64,000 nt of DNA from Lewinellaceae bacterium (GCA_020636405.1 JACJXW010000005.1:682001-746000); one strand, 5' to 3'. Numbered from the stretch's first letter, positions 34,003-43,820 are shown. Numbers and translations are program-made. The notes: generated by a model not told the origin, from the letters alone.

Positions 34003-34922
34003 TGCCTTCCCCAAGGGTGCCTTTTCGGCAAAAGAAAAGATCAGCGTATAATGATTTAAACCCTATTCCTGTGCCATTCTGTTTTGTCCGATCCTGCCGG
34101 TTACTACCCCTGGTGCTTCTCTGGGCCCTCTGCAGCTGTACCGCCCCGAAAACTTCCTTCTACGCTTTCGCCGACCTGCCGTACAGCGAGGTGGAAACGG
34201 AAAGGCTCAGGGCCGGTATTCAGGATATCAATCGGGATGGCACCCACGACTTTTCGATCCACCTGGGGGACATCAAGGCGGGCAAGGACAGCTGCGGGCG
34301 CGTCTTCTATGAGCAGGCTGCTACCATGCTCAAAGCCCTGAACAAGGCCACTTTTATCATTCCCGGTGACAACGAATGGAACGATTGTTCGGACCCTGAC
34401 GCGGCCTGGCAACTGTGGGAGGCGTATTTCGCAGCGTTCGAGGACAACTGGGACAACCTGAAATTTGAAGTCCGCCGCCAGCCTTCCCGCAAGGAGAATT
34501 TTGCTTTCGTTTTCCGAAAGACGCTCTTTATCGGCCTCAACCTGGTAGGGGGCAAGGTGCACGACGAAGCGGAATGGAAGCGCCGCCTGGCCGATAATGC
34601 CGAGTGGCTGGAGCAAAATTTTGCCGCCTACAGTAAAAAGGTAAAGTGCGCCATCGTGTTCGGCCATGCCCAGCCCGTAGCGGATGCCGGCCATCCCAAC
34701 AATCGTTTCTTTGAAGCCCTCAAAGCTGTTGCCCTTGGCTTTGGCCGCCCCGTTCTGTTCATGCACGGGGACGGCCATGTGCTGGAAGTGGAGCGCTTCC
34801 TGGCGCCCAACCTCCTCCGGTTAGAACTCAACGGAGGCAAGGAAAAAGACTGGCTGATGAAGGTTCTGGTAGAGCCGAATAAGCGGCAGCCGTTCACCTT
34901 TCAGCTCCCGGTGCCGGAATAG
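34002..34922 (+). CDS. Calcineurin-like metallophosphoesterase, probable lipoprotein
   Basis: A 306-residue protein from ATG 34002, overlapping the previous stop by one base; a later start nearer the signal (LLPLVLLWALCSC) is possible because the first 30 residues are atypically long before it. Metal-site motifs: FADLPY, IHLGDIKAG, IIPGDNEWND (GDNE replaces the usual GNHD), IVFGHAQPV and MHGDGHVLEV. It is probably a secreted phosphodiesterase acting with the upstream nucleotidase on phosphate esters. Substrate unknown. Confidence 0.8.
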   Translation: MPSPRVPFRQKKRSAYNDLNPIPVPFCFVRSCRLLPLVLLWALCSCTAPKTSFYAFADLPYSEVETERLRAGIQDINRDGTHDFSIHLGDIKAGKDSCGRVFYEQAATMLKALNKATFIIPGDNEWNDCSDPDAAWQLWEAYFAAFEDNWDNLKFEVRRQPSRKENFAFVFRKTLFIGLNLVGGKVHDEAEWKRRLADNAEWLEQNFAAYSKKVKCAIVFGHAQPVADAGHPNNRFFEALKAVALGFGRPVLFMHGDGHVLEVERFLAPNLLRLELNGGKEKDWLMKVLVEPNKRQPFTFQLPVPE

Positions 34923-35027
34923 GTAACAGCCCTGGCTTTTTTACTTCTGCCGATCATTGCTTAGTTTTGGCATTACTCCATTGGGCCTTTAAGAACAGGC
35001 CATATCCTTTCCTGTCAACCAGAGAGC

Positions 35028-37280
35028 ATGAAACGTACCTTAATCCTGATCAGCCTTTTTCTTATTTCTTTGAACCTTTCCTACGGGCAAACGCCCAACC
35101 TTTGTGATGCTGTTGACCCCTTTATCGGCACCGAAGGAGGGGGAAATACCTTCCCCGGGGCAACGCTCCCCTTTGGCATGGTAAAACTCGGGCCGGATTG
35201 CGGGGACAAACGCTCCAATTCGGGGTATGTTCCCGGAGCGGCGGCCCATGGGTTCAGCCATACCCATGTGAGCGGAACTGGCGGGGGCGCCAAGTACGGC
35301 AACATTCTGGTAATGCCGTTCACCGGCCGGATAGAGCCGGGTAAAATGGCTTCGGCAATGGATAATGAGCGGGCCAGCCCGGGATATTTCTCGGTAGGCC
35401 TGAAGGCGTATCAGATAAAGGCGGAACTCACGGTGAGCCATAGTGTAGGCTTTCACCAGTACACCTACCGGGGAAATGAAGAACAGGGTATACTGATCGA
35501 TGCCGGCAGCTTTCTCGGCGAAGGGCATTGCTGCGGCGAGGCCCAGGAACTGATCGGCTCGGAAATAAGGATCATTTCCGACACCCATATTGAGGGGTAC
35601 TCCCGCGTTCGGGGCGGCTGGAATAAGGGAGGCGCATATACCGTTTACTTTGCGGCCCTGTTCGACACGCCCGCTGGCCATTATGGAACCTGGAAAGGCG
35701 ATGCAATAGAACCCGGAACGGCCGCCGCTTTTGATAGCGGTGAAAAAACCGGGGCCTACTTTAGGTTTGCTGGGCAGTCCGGGAAAACCGTAAAAGTAAA
35801 AGTCGGCATCTCCTATATCAGCACGGGGAAAGCACTGGCCAATATCCAACGGGAGATCCCCCACTGGGATTTCGAAAAGGTGCAGGAGGCGGCCGTTCGC
35901 CAATGGAACGAGGCTCTGAGCGCTATTCGCATTGAAGGCGCCTCCGAGGATAGGAGAAAAGTGTTCTACTCCGCCCTCTACCACACCATGCTCATGCCCA
36001 CTGACAGAACCGGCGAAAACCCCTACTGGAAGTCATCCGAGCCGTATTACGACGACTACTACGCCATTTGGGATACTTACCGGGCGACCAATCCGCTGCT
36101 CACCCTGATACATCCCGAACGGGAAGCGGCTATTGTCCGGTCGCTGGTAGATATCTACCAGCATGAAGGTTATATGCCGGATTCCCGGAGTGGCAACCAT
36201 ACCGGGCGGACCCAGGGGGGCAGCAACTGCGATATGGTGATCGCCGATGCTTTCCTCAAAGGGTTGCCGGGTATCGACTATGAGAAGGCCTATGATGCCA
36301 TGGTCACGAATGCGGAGATCCCTCCTGGAGGAGATCAGCAGATGGAAGGACGGGGAGGGGCCAATGCCTATATCGAACTGGGGTATGTGCCGGCGGAGTA
36401 TGAGCCCGCTGATGAGGGCCCTACCCTACACACCCCGAAGCTATACGACCGCGCCGGAACGCGGACGGTAGAATACGCGGCCAACGACTGGGCGATCGCC
36501 CTGGTGGCAAAAGGGCTGGGTAAGGAAGCCGATTATGAAAAATACCGGCAAAGAGCTTCTAATTGGGCTAATTTGTGGCGCCGGGTGGAGAGCGAAGGCG
36601 CTACCGGGTTCATCTGGCCCCGCCGAAAGGACGGCTCCTGGGTGGAAGATTTTCATGTGAAAAAGGGGGGCAGCTGGGGCAATTTTTTTTATGAGGCCGA
36701 TTCCTGGGAGTATTCTTTTAACGTCCCTCAGGATGTAAATGCCCTGATCGACAGCTGTGGGGGCAGGGATGCATTCCTGGCCCGCCTGGACGTCTTTTTT
36801 CGCAACGGCCATTACCAGGTGAGTAATGAGCCCAGCTTTTTTACCCCCTGCCTGTACACCTACGCCGGCCGGCCGGATAAAACCAATGCTACCGTCAGGG
36901 ATATCATCCGAAAGCATTATACCGTTGAACGGGACGGCATCCCTGGTAATGACGACGCCGGCTCCATGTCTGCCTGGGCCGTCTTCAACCTCATGGGTTT
37001 TTATCCCAATGCCGGACAGGATGTTTACCTCATCACCGCGCCTCATTTTGAAAAGTTGGTGATCGACAGGGGAAAAGGAAGAGTGGTGGAGGTTGTTGCC
37101 CACGGCCTTTCCGATAAGAACATCTATATCAAAAGCGCCCGCCTGAACGGAGCGCCATTGGAGCGGGCCTGGTTTCGCCACAACGAAATAGCCGAGGGAG
37201 GCAAACTGGAGTTTTTTATGGATGATGAACCTGGTGGTTTTGGAAAAGAAATACGCCCTCCCTCATTGTCCGGCGGATAA
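35028..37280 (+). CDS. GH92 family glycosidase (alpha-mannosidase-like) 1
   Basis: A 750-residue exported enzyme with a signal peptide (ILISLFLISLNLSYGQ). GH92 hallmarks: DPFIGTEGGGNTFPGATLPF near residue 27, AHGFSHTHVSGTG, YYDDYYAIWDTYR, YEADSWEYSFNVPQD (catalytic-acid region) and GNDDAGSMSAWAVFNLMGFY (base region). The family consists of calcium-dependent exo-alpha-mannosidases acting mainly on alpha-1,2 links. The acid-region motif differs from that of the second GH92 at 54 kb (EADSW versus EGNAW), so the two may prefer different substrates. It is not linked to a SusCD pair, and a TAGTTTTG -7-like box lies at 34962-34969. Confidence 0.92.
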   Translation: MKRTLILISLFLISLNLSYGQTPNLCDAVDPFIGTEGGGNTFPGATLPFGMVKLGPDCGDKRSNSGYVPGAAAHGFSHTHVSGTGGGAKYGNILVMPFTGRIEPGKMASAMDNERASPGYFSVGLKAYQIKAELTVSHSVGFHQYTYRGNEEQGILIDAGSFLGEGHCCGEAQELIGSEIRIISDTHIEGYSRVRGGWNKGGAYTVYFAALFDTPAGHYGTWKGDAIEPGTAAAFDSGEKTGAYFRFAGQSGKTVKVKVGISYISTGKALANIQREIPHWDFEKVQEAAVRQWNEALSAIRIEGASEDRRKVFYSALYHTMLMPTDRTGENPYWKSSEPYYDDYYAIWDTYRATNPLLTLIHPEREAAIVRSLVDIYQHEGYMPDSRSGNHTGRTQGGSNCDMVIADAFLKGLPGIDYEKAYDAMVTNAEIPPGGDQQMEGRGGANAYIELGYVPAEYEPADEGPTLHTPKLYDRAGTRTVEYAANDWAIALVAKGLGKEADYEKYRQRASNWANLWRRVESEGATGFIWPRRKDGSWVEDFHVKKGGSWGNFFYEADSWEYSFNVPQDVNALIDSCGGRDAFLARLDVFFRNGHYQVSNEPSFFTPCLYTYAGRPDKTNATVRDIIRKHYTVERDGIPGNDDAGSMSAWAVFNLMGFYPNAGQDVYLITAPHFEKLVIDRGKGRVVEVVAHGLSDKNIYIKSARLNGAPLERAWFRHNEIAEGGKLEFFMDDEPGGFGKEIRPPSLSGG

Positions 37281-37442
37281 TGATTCGAAATTGTTTATGT
37301 GTAGGCTAGGCTCGTAAAATAGGCTGCCTGATGTTTTGCACACCCCAACCTTTCATGGCTCTTTTTCGGCCCTGATCCGCAGGGTTTATGTACGAGTTAA
37401 GGCTATCCGCCTGAGGCTGGACACTGTTGGCAGGCAGAGGGT

Positions 37443-37498
37443 GCGGATACTCCCAAGCCATTCCGGCTTACGCTCTCAGTCGCTTTGCTCGTATCCGC
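37443..37498. repeat. Nested inverted repeats in the GH92/BNR intergenic region
   Basis: GCGGATAC at 37443-37450 pairs with GTATCCGC at 37491-37498. Inside, AAGCC (37455-37459) pairs with GGCTT (37465-37469). It lies between the convergent GH92 and BNR-propeller genes, where a shared terminator or a small dispersed repeat is possible. Confidence 0.4.
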
Positions 37499-37542
37499 GT
37501 TCCGGCTTCCAACTTTGTCCAACGCTAAACTGGTAGCCCGGG

Positions 37543-40500
37543 TTAAAAGGCCCATACTGTCCCAATGCCCGCTTTCCACAACAGCTGGTTGAATGCCGGG
37601 ACATCTTTATCTCTTAATTCCTGCCCGCGGGCCTTCAGTGCTTCCCATTCGGCGCTGAGTTCCTGCAGCAACTCCCGGGAAGGGGTGTTCACCCGGGGTA
37701 TGTCGCTTTCGGTTTGATTGATCAGGAACAGGTAATCGGCCGTAAACCTGTTCGGGAAATTCTCCACGTCATCGTAGGCCTTGGATTTTCTCTGTACCAT
37801 TGCATTGTCCCATTCCTTCATCCGCGCAACGAGCGGACGGCCTTCCTTTTTGATGGCGGCATATTTTTCTTCTTCCGGCAATTCCTTCAACACCTTCTCG
37901 ATCTGTTGACGCATGCTGTTCAGGGTATTGACCATGTGGTGCATGTCGTTCAGGGCTTCCTCCATCGACGACATGATGTTGTGGTAGGCTTCATAGCCTT
38001 CCGCATCGGTGGAATACAAGGGGTTGGGCAGGATACGGGCAGTGGTGCTGGCCGACTGTTCTTCCATTTTAAGGGTAAACGTGTATTCCCCCGGAACGGC
38101 CTTATGGCCGCGGTAGCTGCCCTCGATGTATACTCCGGGAACCCCTATCATGGTGGAATAACGCATGTTCCAGACAAAGCGGTTCAGGCCTTTGTCCTTT
38201 GTCAGGGCCGGCTCCGCCGAAGGCCCTCCGTCCCATGCCTGGAAAGTAGTGTCTTTCTGAGAGCTGTACTGTCTTACCAGCTGCCCTTCGCTGTCGCGGA
38301 CTTCCAGGGTGATGTTGACGGAATCGGGTACTTCCGGTAATTCGTAATAAATGACAATTCCGTTGGCGGGATTTACGCCTTGTAGTGGGTTGGCGCCCTT
38401 AAATTCGGGGGAGGACTGGTTCAGTTCGCTCGACCCGTTGGCCAGCACGGCATCCTCCGGTTGGTATAGTTTGAAATTGCCGCTGGTATTGCCGTACTGG
38501 CGGAGCTGCCCCAGGTCGTCCAGGATCCAGAATGACCGTCCTGAGGTCGCGGCGATGAGATCGCCGTGCCGGACGGCCAGGTCGGTAATGGGGGCCACCG
38601 GCAGGTTCAGCTGGAAGGGCTGCCACGTTTTCCCGTCGTTCCAGGAGATGTACAGGCCCGTTTCGGTGCCGGCGAAGAGCAGCCCTTTGCGCTTGTCGTC
38701 CTCCCGTACTACGCGGGTAAAGGCGCCGTAGGGAATGCCGCTGCTGATGTTTGTCCAGGTCTTGCCGTAGTCGGTGGTCTTGTACAATCCCGGGGTGTGG
38801 TCGTTGAACTTGTAGCGCGTGGTGGCGATGTAGGCCGTAGCCGGGTCGTGGGGAGATACTTCGATGGCGTTGACCAGGCACTCTGCCAGTCCGGTGGGGG
38901 TGACGTTCTGCCAGGTGGCGCCTCCGTCACGGGTGAGGTGCACCAGGCCGTCGTCGCTGCCTGTCCAGATCACGCCCTTTTCGTGGGGCGATTCTACGAC
39001 ATAACTCAGGGTGCCGTAGTTTTCGGCGCCGACCGCTTCATTGGTGTACGGGCCGCCGCCTTTGCCCTGTTTTTCTTTTTCGTTGCGGGTCAGGTCGGGA
39101 GATGCCTCTTCCCAGGTGAGGCCCATATCGCGGGTGCGCAGGAGATATTGGGCGCCATGATAATAGGTATTGGGTTCGTGTTTGGACCAGACGATGGGGG
39201 CGTTCCAGTTGAACCGGTACTTCATGTCTTTGGCGTCTCTGCCCAGGTAGAGGATGGGTGCTGCCATGATGTTGGTGCCCGCCTCCGCTTTGGTGTCCAG
39301 TACTTCAATGGTGCCCAGGTAGCTGCCGCCCAATACGTAGCGGGGGTTATCGGGGTCGAAGGCCAGGAAGGCGCTCTCGCCGCCGGCGCTGTAGGTCCAG
39401 CTGGTGTAGCCGATGCCTCCGCTGTTGAACTCCCGGTGGGCGATGGATACGGAGGAATTGTCCTGCTGGCCGCCGTATAGCCGGTAGGGGAATCCGTTGT
39501 CTACATTGACCCGATAGATCTGGGCGGTGGGCATATTGTCCTGGGTAGACCAGGTTTTGCCGTAGTTGAAGCTGATGGCTGCGCCGCCGTCGTTGGCGAT
39601 CACCATATTGCGGGGATTGTCGGGGTTGATCCACAGGTCGTGGAAGTCGCCGTGGGTGCCCTCCATGGTTTCCCAGGTCTTTCCGCCGTCGATCGAGCGC
39701 AGGGCATCGGCGCTCATGACGTAGACGGTATTTTCATCCTGGGGGTCGGCGAATACTTCGATGTAGTACCAGGCTCTTTGTACCAGGCGGTGGTCGTCGC
39801 TTACGCGTGTCCAGCTCTTGCCCGCATCGTTGGAAACGAACAGGCCGCCCTGTTCTTTATCCGAGTCGCTCTCGATCACCGCATAAACCTTATCCGGGTT
39901 GGAAGGGCAAACCGATACGGCCATTTTACCCAGCTCCTTGGGCAGGCCGTTGTGGATCTTGTCCCAGGTCGCGCCGCCATCCGTCGATTTGTACATTCCG
40001 CTACCTGGGCCCCCGCTGATCACTTTCCAGGGCAGGCGTTGGTGTTCCCACATGGCGGCGTAGAGGACGAGCGGGTTGCTGGGGTCCATCGACAGCTCGG
40101 CGCATCCGGTGCGGTCGTCAACGTAGAGGACGTTGTTCCAGGAAGCCCCTCCGTCCGTAGATTTAAAGATGCCCCGCTCCTCCGACCGGCTGTACAGGGC
40201 GCCCTGGGCGGCGACGTAGACGATGTCCGGGTCTGTGGGGTGGATGACGATGCGGGCGATGTGCTGGGTAGGGCTAAGGCCCACTTTCCGCCAGGTTTTG
40301 CCGGCGTCGTTCGATTTGTACACGCCGTCGCCGTGGGAGGTCATGACGCCCCGGATGGCGTGTTCGCCCATGCCGCAGTACACAATATTGGAGTGGCTTG
40401 GCGAGACGGCCACAGCGCCGACCGAACCCGTGCCGAAATAGCCGTCCGATATATTTGTCCAGATCTGCCCTGCGTCCTCGGTCTTCCAGAGGCCTCCGCC

Positions 40501-40707
40501 GGTGGTGCCCATGTAATAGGTAAGCGGATCGCCGATGACGCCACAGGCGGTTACCGAACGGCCGCCGCGGAAGGGGCCGATGCTGCGCCATTTCAGGGGT
40601 TGAAAGTAGGTGGCCGGGGCCGCAGGGTTTGCCTCTTTGCCTGAGGGTTGGCTGTATGCTCCAGCCATGAGGGCGAGCAACATAACGGTTAGGGATAAAC
40701 GCTTCAT
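37543..40707 (-). CDS. Large BNR/sortilin-like beta-propeller protein
   Basis: A 1054-residue exported protein: a signal peptide to about residue 19, then some 750 residues of BNR/Asp-box repeats (for example KSNDAGKTWRKVG, KSTDGGASWNNV, RTRDMGLTWEEA) building two propellers like VPS10/sortilin. The C-terminal 250 residues include an FN3/Ig-like section (PDSVNITLEVRDSEGQLVR) and a helical end. Such proteins are often labelled glycosyl hydrolase, but no catalytic residues of a GH family are evident. It could bind glycans or proteins. It is transcribed alone, convergent with the GH92 gene. Confidence 0.85.
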   Translation of the reverse strand: MKRLSLTVMLLALMAGAYSQPSGKEANPAAPATYFQPLKWRSIGPFRGGRSVTACGVIGDPLTYYMGTTGGGLWKTEDAGQIWTNISDGYFGTGSVGAVAVSPSHSNIVYCGMGEHAIRGVMTSHGDGVYKSNDAGKTWRKVGLSPTQHIARIVIHPTDPDIVYVAAQGALYSRSEERGIFKSTDGGASWNNVLYVDDRTGCAELSMDPSNPLVLYAAMWEHQRLPWKVISGGPGSGMYKSTDGGATWDKIHNGLPKELGKMAVSVCPSNPDKVYAVIESDSDKEQGGLFVSNDAGKSWTRVSDDHRLVQRAWYYIEVFADPQDENTVYVMSADALRSIDGGKTWETMEGTHGDFHDLWINPDNPRNMVIANDGGAAISFNYGKTWSTQDNMPTAQIYRVNVDNGFPYRLYGGQQDNSSVSIAHREFNSGGIGYTSWTYSAGGESAFLAFDPDNPRYVLGGSYLGTIEVLDTKAEAGTNIMAAPILYLGRDAKDMKYRFNWNAPIVWSKHEPNTYYHGAQYLLRTRDMGLTWEEASPDLTRNEKEKQGKGGGPYTNEAVGAENYGTLSYVVESPHEKGVIWTGSDDGLVHLTRDGGATWQNVTPTGLAECLVNAIEVSPHDPATAYIATTRYKFNDHTPGLYKTTDYGKTWTNISSGIPYGAFTRVVREDDKRKGLLFAGTETGLYISWNDGKTWQPFQLNLPVAPITDLAVRHGDLIAATSGRSFWILDDLGQLRQYGNTSGNFKLYQPEDAVLANGSSELNQSSPEFKGANPLQGVNPANGIVIYYELPEVPDSVNITLEVRDSEGQLVRQYSSQKDTTFQAWDGGPSAEPALTKDKGLNRFVWNMRYSTMIGVPGVYIEGSYRGHKAVPGEYTFTLKMEEQSASTTARILPNPLYSTDAEGYEAYHNIMSSMEEALNDMHHMVNTLNSMRQQIEKVLKELPEEEKYAAIKKEGRPLVARMKEWDNAMVQRKSKAYDDVENFPNRFTADYLFLINQTESDIPRVNTPSRELLQELSAEWEALKARGQELRDKDVPAFNQLLWKAGIGTVWAF

Positions 40708-40909
40708 ACTAGTCGTGCTTTAATGGCCGGATAAATATAGGGCTAAATTTGATGGCTAGTATGAGTTCCAGGTGGGGATTCGTTGTTTTGAACGGCCGGT
40801 GAAGAGGAGCGGCCTCTCAGGGAACCATTATATGTTATGGGCCGGCCGGTTGAAGAACACCTGCGAACCAGGGTGGTTGTTTTCCCCTGATTTGCATGAC
40901 TTCTAATGT

Positions 40910-40969
40910 AACTATCAGCATCATCGAAGACAGCGGCAGAAAATGCGTTTTCAATGGATGCTGATAGTT
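40910..40969. repeat. 13-bp inverted repeat beside the DUF5694 gene stop
   Basis: AACTATCAGCATC at 40910-40922 and GATGCTGATAGTT at 40957-40969 are exact reverse complements with a 34-base spacer. The repeat lies 6 bases past the stop of the DUF6265-DUF5694 gene on the minus strand, where it may terminate transcription; it is also close to the 5' side of the BNR gene. Confidence 0.5.
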
Positions 40970-40975
40970 TCAATA

Positions 40976-42289
40976 CTACCGCAAATACGGCAGCACACTC
41001 ACCACCTCAAAATAAGGCGAATCCTCGGCTATGCGCTCGAAAAGCGGCACATGCCCCTGCCCGTAGACCACCAGCACCCGGTCTTCCGGTGTCAGGCCGA
41101 TCTGGTGCAGGTTGCTCATGATGCGCAGGTTGCGCTGGTACCAGGCGGCAACGAGGTCGGCGCCGGCGTAATTGTCCCCTTCTACGGTGGGGAGAAAGAT
41201 GCGGAGGTATAACTGGTAGGCGAGGTCCAGGAACTCCGGGCGGTTCATTTCGTAGAGCATATCGGCAATAGTGCCTTCCTTGAGCCACTGGCCCATCTGG
41301 GTGATGGCAGCCTTTCCCAGTTGATCCATTTCCGCCATGCGGGGCCCGTGCTCGGCAGGGTTGGCGGCGATGGCCTGTTCCAGGGCGGGCGGCCAGATGT
41401 CCATGCGCACGTCGATGGGGTAGATGGTTTTGTGCCCGAGCATTTTGGCCAGGCGGAATCCGATCTGTTCTTCCTCGCTGCGGCGCAGTTCGCGCTTGCC
41501 GGCGAGGTATTCCTGGTAGCGGGCGATGGTGGCGCTGTCGCCGTAGGGCGCTTCAACGGCTATTTTGGTGGGTTTAAAAGCCGCCAGCCGTTTCACCACA
41601 GCCTCGATCTCCGCCTGCCGTTTGGGCGTCAGCACGTCGTCGGATTCCAGGTTGAACTGGTCGGCGCCAGGGTTGCTCATGTGGTAGGAGCCCAGCAACA
41701 CCAGGGGTATCTTTTTGCCGGCCCACTGGAATTGCGAAAGGACGTCCTGCGATTCAGGGGTGGCTGTGGCCGAGGCCCGGTGGTAAACCAGGCCGGCCTC
41801 TTCATAGCTGCCGTCCTCCTGCTTCATGGCGAGATAGAGTTGGCAGGTATTTCCCTCCAGCTTCATAGTCAGGCCGTTGAAGTAGGCCGCGTTCGGTTCC
41901 AATTTCACCAGGGGAAAGGTAACGTAGTCGTCCTTTTCCTCCCATCCGGTGAGGTCCGGGTTGAAATGTTTGACCTTGTACACCAGAGAGTTGCCCTCCG
42001 GGACAATCAGGCAGATCTCGTAAAAGCCGGGCTGGCCTTCTGTTACCAGGCGGAAGGTGGCCATCATGGTTCCGCCGAGGGGCGGGTTCCAGGTTTCTTC
42101 CAGGGCGCCGCCGAAGCCTTCGCCCAGCCAGCGGCCGGCGAGCCAGGCCAGGCCTTCGATGCTGGCTTTCGGCATGTTGGCCGGATCGTCGAGCTTCAAT
42201 GTGTGTTCGGTGAGTTGGGATTGGGCGAACAGGGCGGGAGAGAGTACCAAAAGAAACAGGATCGAGCAAAGCCGGATCAGTCTTTTCAT
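40976..42289 (-). CDS. DUF6265-DUF5694 fusion protein, secreted
   Basis: A 437-residue protein with a signal peptide ending PALFAQ. The N-terminal part (about 40-175) matches the DUF6265 pattern: LAWLAGRWLGEGFGGALEE, MMATFRLV, and KHFNPDLTGWE, a lipocalin-like beta barrel by family. The C-terminal part (about 190-437) matches DUF5694 (VLLGSYHMSNPG, KIAVEAPYG, GHKTIYPIDVRMD, VVYGQGHV), distantly similar in layout to TraB-type proteins. Neither domain has an established activity. It is transcribed leftward and followed by a perfect inverted repeat. Confidence 0.75.
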   Translation of the reverse strand: MKRLIRLCSILFLLVLSPALFAQSQLTEHTLKLDDPANMPKASIEGLAWLAGRWLGEGFGGALEETWNPPLGGTMMATFRLVTEGQPGFYEICLIVPEGNSLVYKVKHFNPDLTGWEEKDDYVTFPLVKLEPNAAYFNGLTMKLEGNTCQLYLAMKQEDGSYEEAGLVYHRASATATPESQDVLSQFQWAGKKIPLVLLGSYHMSNPGADQFNLESDDVLTPKRQAEIEAVVKRLAAFKPTKIAVEAPYGDSATIARYQEYLAGKRELRRSEEEQIGFRLAKMLGHKTIYPIDVRMDIWPPALEQAIAANPAEHGPRMAEMDQLGKAAITQMGQWLKEGTIADMLYEMNRPEFLDLAYQLYLRIFLPTVEGDNYAGADLVAAWYQRNLRIMSNLHQIGLTPEDRVLVVYGQGHVPLFERIAEDSPYFEVVSVLPYLR

Positions 42290-42377
42290 AGGTATGAGCT
42301 TTATCGGGTGAAAAAAACAAAATTAATTTACAAATAAAACTCCGAAACGCCTGCAGGCCCGGAGGAGTTTTATTGGG

Positions 42378-42405
42378 AATCATTCCATCATTCCATCATT
42401 CCATA
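42378..42405. repeat. ATTCCATC short tandem repeat
   Basis: About three and a half copies of ATTCCATC directly after the stop region of the DUF4287/DUF5655 gene, in the 119-base gap before the DUF5694 gene. It is another short-period intergenic repeat, like GATTCGT elsewhere in the window. Confidence 0.65.
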
Positions 42406-42408
42406 TTT

Positions 42409-42960
42409 TCACCCATTCTCATACGCCGTCTTCAGCCACTTCACCACCTCCGCATCGATATCCTTCAAATCCGTGGCGCGGATGCGGTGAGAACACATAC
42501 TGTTCCAGCTACCGGCGGCCTCCAGCTTGCCCTGCGGTTCCACCTCTTTCAGGTTCAGCCCAATGTCCAGCCGGGTTTTGGTGGAAGGCTGCAGGATGGC
42601 GAACTGCTTGCTGCGCCGCAGGCTGACGTAGGCCTTTTTCGGGGCGATCTCTACGTCCTTTCCGAATTTCTCCACCTCTTTCATGAGTTTGTCGTAAATC
42701 GGGCGGAGGTTTTCTTTGCCTTTGTACTGCTCGGCCACAAGGTCGACCGTTTCGGCCAGGTTAGCGGCGGCGGAGCCTTTGGCCTCATGGGCGACGAGGT
42801 TGGCGAAGCCGTGGGTGAAGCCGTGCTCCGTTTTCAGGAATTTGATGATCTCGCCGTGCTTGGAAAGGCCGGAGGATTGCACTATGGCGACCCATTCGGC
42901 CAGGGGCTTGCCGGTGTTCTTCTCCAGGTTGGCGATCATCGTTTCAACTGCTTTGTCCAT
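42409..42960 (-). CDS. DUF4287 and DUF5655 domain protein
   Basis: A 183-residue protein from ATG 42960 (MDKAVETMIANLEKNTGKPL); an in-frame ATG at 43008 would add a short unrelated leader. The N-terminal DUF4287 (KTEHGFTHGFANLVAHEAKG) is followed by DUF5655 (YDKLMKEVEKFGKDVEIAPKKAYVSLRRSKQFA, then RLDIGLNLK). The combination is common in Bacteroidota and Actinobacteria; the family function is unknown, and the DUF5655 fold is predicted to relate to nucleic-acid-associated transport proteins. It is cytoplasmic. Confidence 0.85.
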   Translation of the reverse strand: MDKAVETMIANLEKNTGKPLAEWVAIVQSSGLSKHGEIIKFLKTEHGFTHGFANLVAHEAKGSAAANLAETVDLVAEQYKGKENLRPIYDKLMKEVEKFGKDVEIAPKKAYVSLRRSKQFAILQPSTKTRLDIGLNLKEVEPQGKLEAAGSWNSMCSHRIRATDLKDIDAEVVKWLKTAYENG

Positions 42961-43047
42961 TGGTAAAAGGTTTTTTTCGGAAGATAATAACTTGTGCCTG
43001 GTTCTCAATTTCTGCTCCGCACTTTTCCTAGTCCAGTGGCCTTTGTG

Positions 43048-43611
43048 TTATTCCTTGGTCAATTTCCAGATATAATACCGCCGCCTTATCCACTCTCCAT
43101 CCTTGATGGAAAAAGATTGGGTATGGTTTTCCCCGTTTCCCATCCAGATATGATGGCCGGATTCAAACGAGCCGCCGCCCGGGCTGGTAAAGGTCTGCTG
43201 TTCCTTAACGCTGCCGTCGTCCAGCCGCCAGATCCTGCCCTGCCCCAAGGTGCCGTCGCTGCCGATCTGTACGATGCGCGCCTCGGCGGCGGCGGGGTCC
43301 CAGAATTCCAGGAATTGCCAGACGGCGCCTGCATCCTTGCCCTCTCGGATGCAGTAAAGGCGCCCTTTCAGGTGCTTTTTGCCCAAGCCGTATTCCCATT
43401 GCAGGCCGTAGGCGTCGAAGGGTTCGTCGTCGCTTTTGTAGGCGCTGTTGTCGGTTATCCAGGTACCCCTATCCTGGGTGCGTGTAGCCCAGTTGTCGAG
43501 CAACCATTGGGGGATGGGGGCGCCGGGTGGTCCCGCGGGATTGCTTTCCTGTGCCGGTAGGGCAAAGGTGAAGTAAATGGGTAATAGGAGTACCAGTATC
43601 CGTTTTTTCAT
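43048..43611 (-). CDS. Secreted protein of unknown function
   Basis: A 187-residue protein with a signal peptide (MKKRILVLLLPIYFTFALPAQ). The mature part is rich in aromatic residues and beta-like segments: WEYGLGKKHLKGRLYCIREG, WQFLEFWDPAAAEARIVQIG, GGSFESGHHIWMGNGENHTQ. I do not recognise the family with certainty; the layout resembles small lipocalin-like DUF1579/DUF6265-type proteins. It may be cotranscribed with the DUF4287 gene, 87 bases away. The divergent AraC-type regulator is its other neighbour. Confidence 0.6.
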   Translation of the reverse strand: MKKRILVLLLPIYFTFALPAQESNPAGPPGAPIPQWLLDNWATRTQDRGTWITDNSAYKSDDEPFDAYGLQWEYGLGKKHLKGRLYCIREGKDAGAVWQFLEFWDPAAAEARIVQIGSDGTLGQGRIWRLDDGSVKEQQTFTSPGGGSFESGHHIWMGNGENHTQSFSIKDGEWIRRRYYIWKLTKE

Positions 43612-43820
43612 GAGGTTGAATTTGATAAAGCCGGGTGATTTCTTGTCGGGTAAATCTCCGCCTTCTTTTTGGAATGGAAGTCCCGATTAATTAAATGACA
43701 CTCCTTCTTGCCGGTATTATCCCGCGGCCGCCCGGGATCTGCCGTATCCGAAAAAAGAAGGCCCGGCAAATGTTGGCGACAATGCCTAACTTTGGTATGC
43801 CCGAATCAATCCGGCCTTCA

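Noticed and set aside
35028..37280. First GH92 gene as part of the mannan PUL
   Set aside because: It is almost 8 kb from the PUL, with leftward genes and an AraC regulator between, so no operon link can be claimed.
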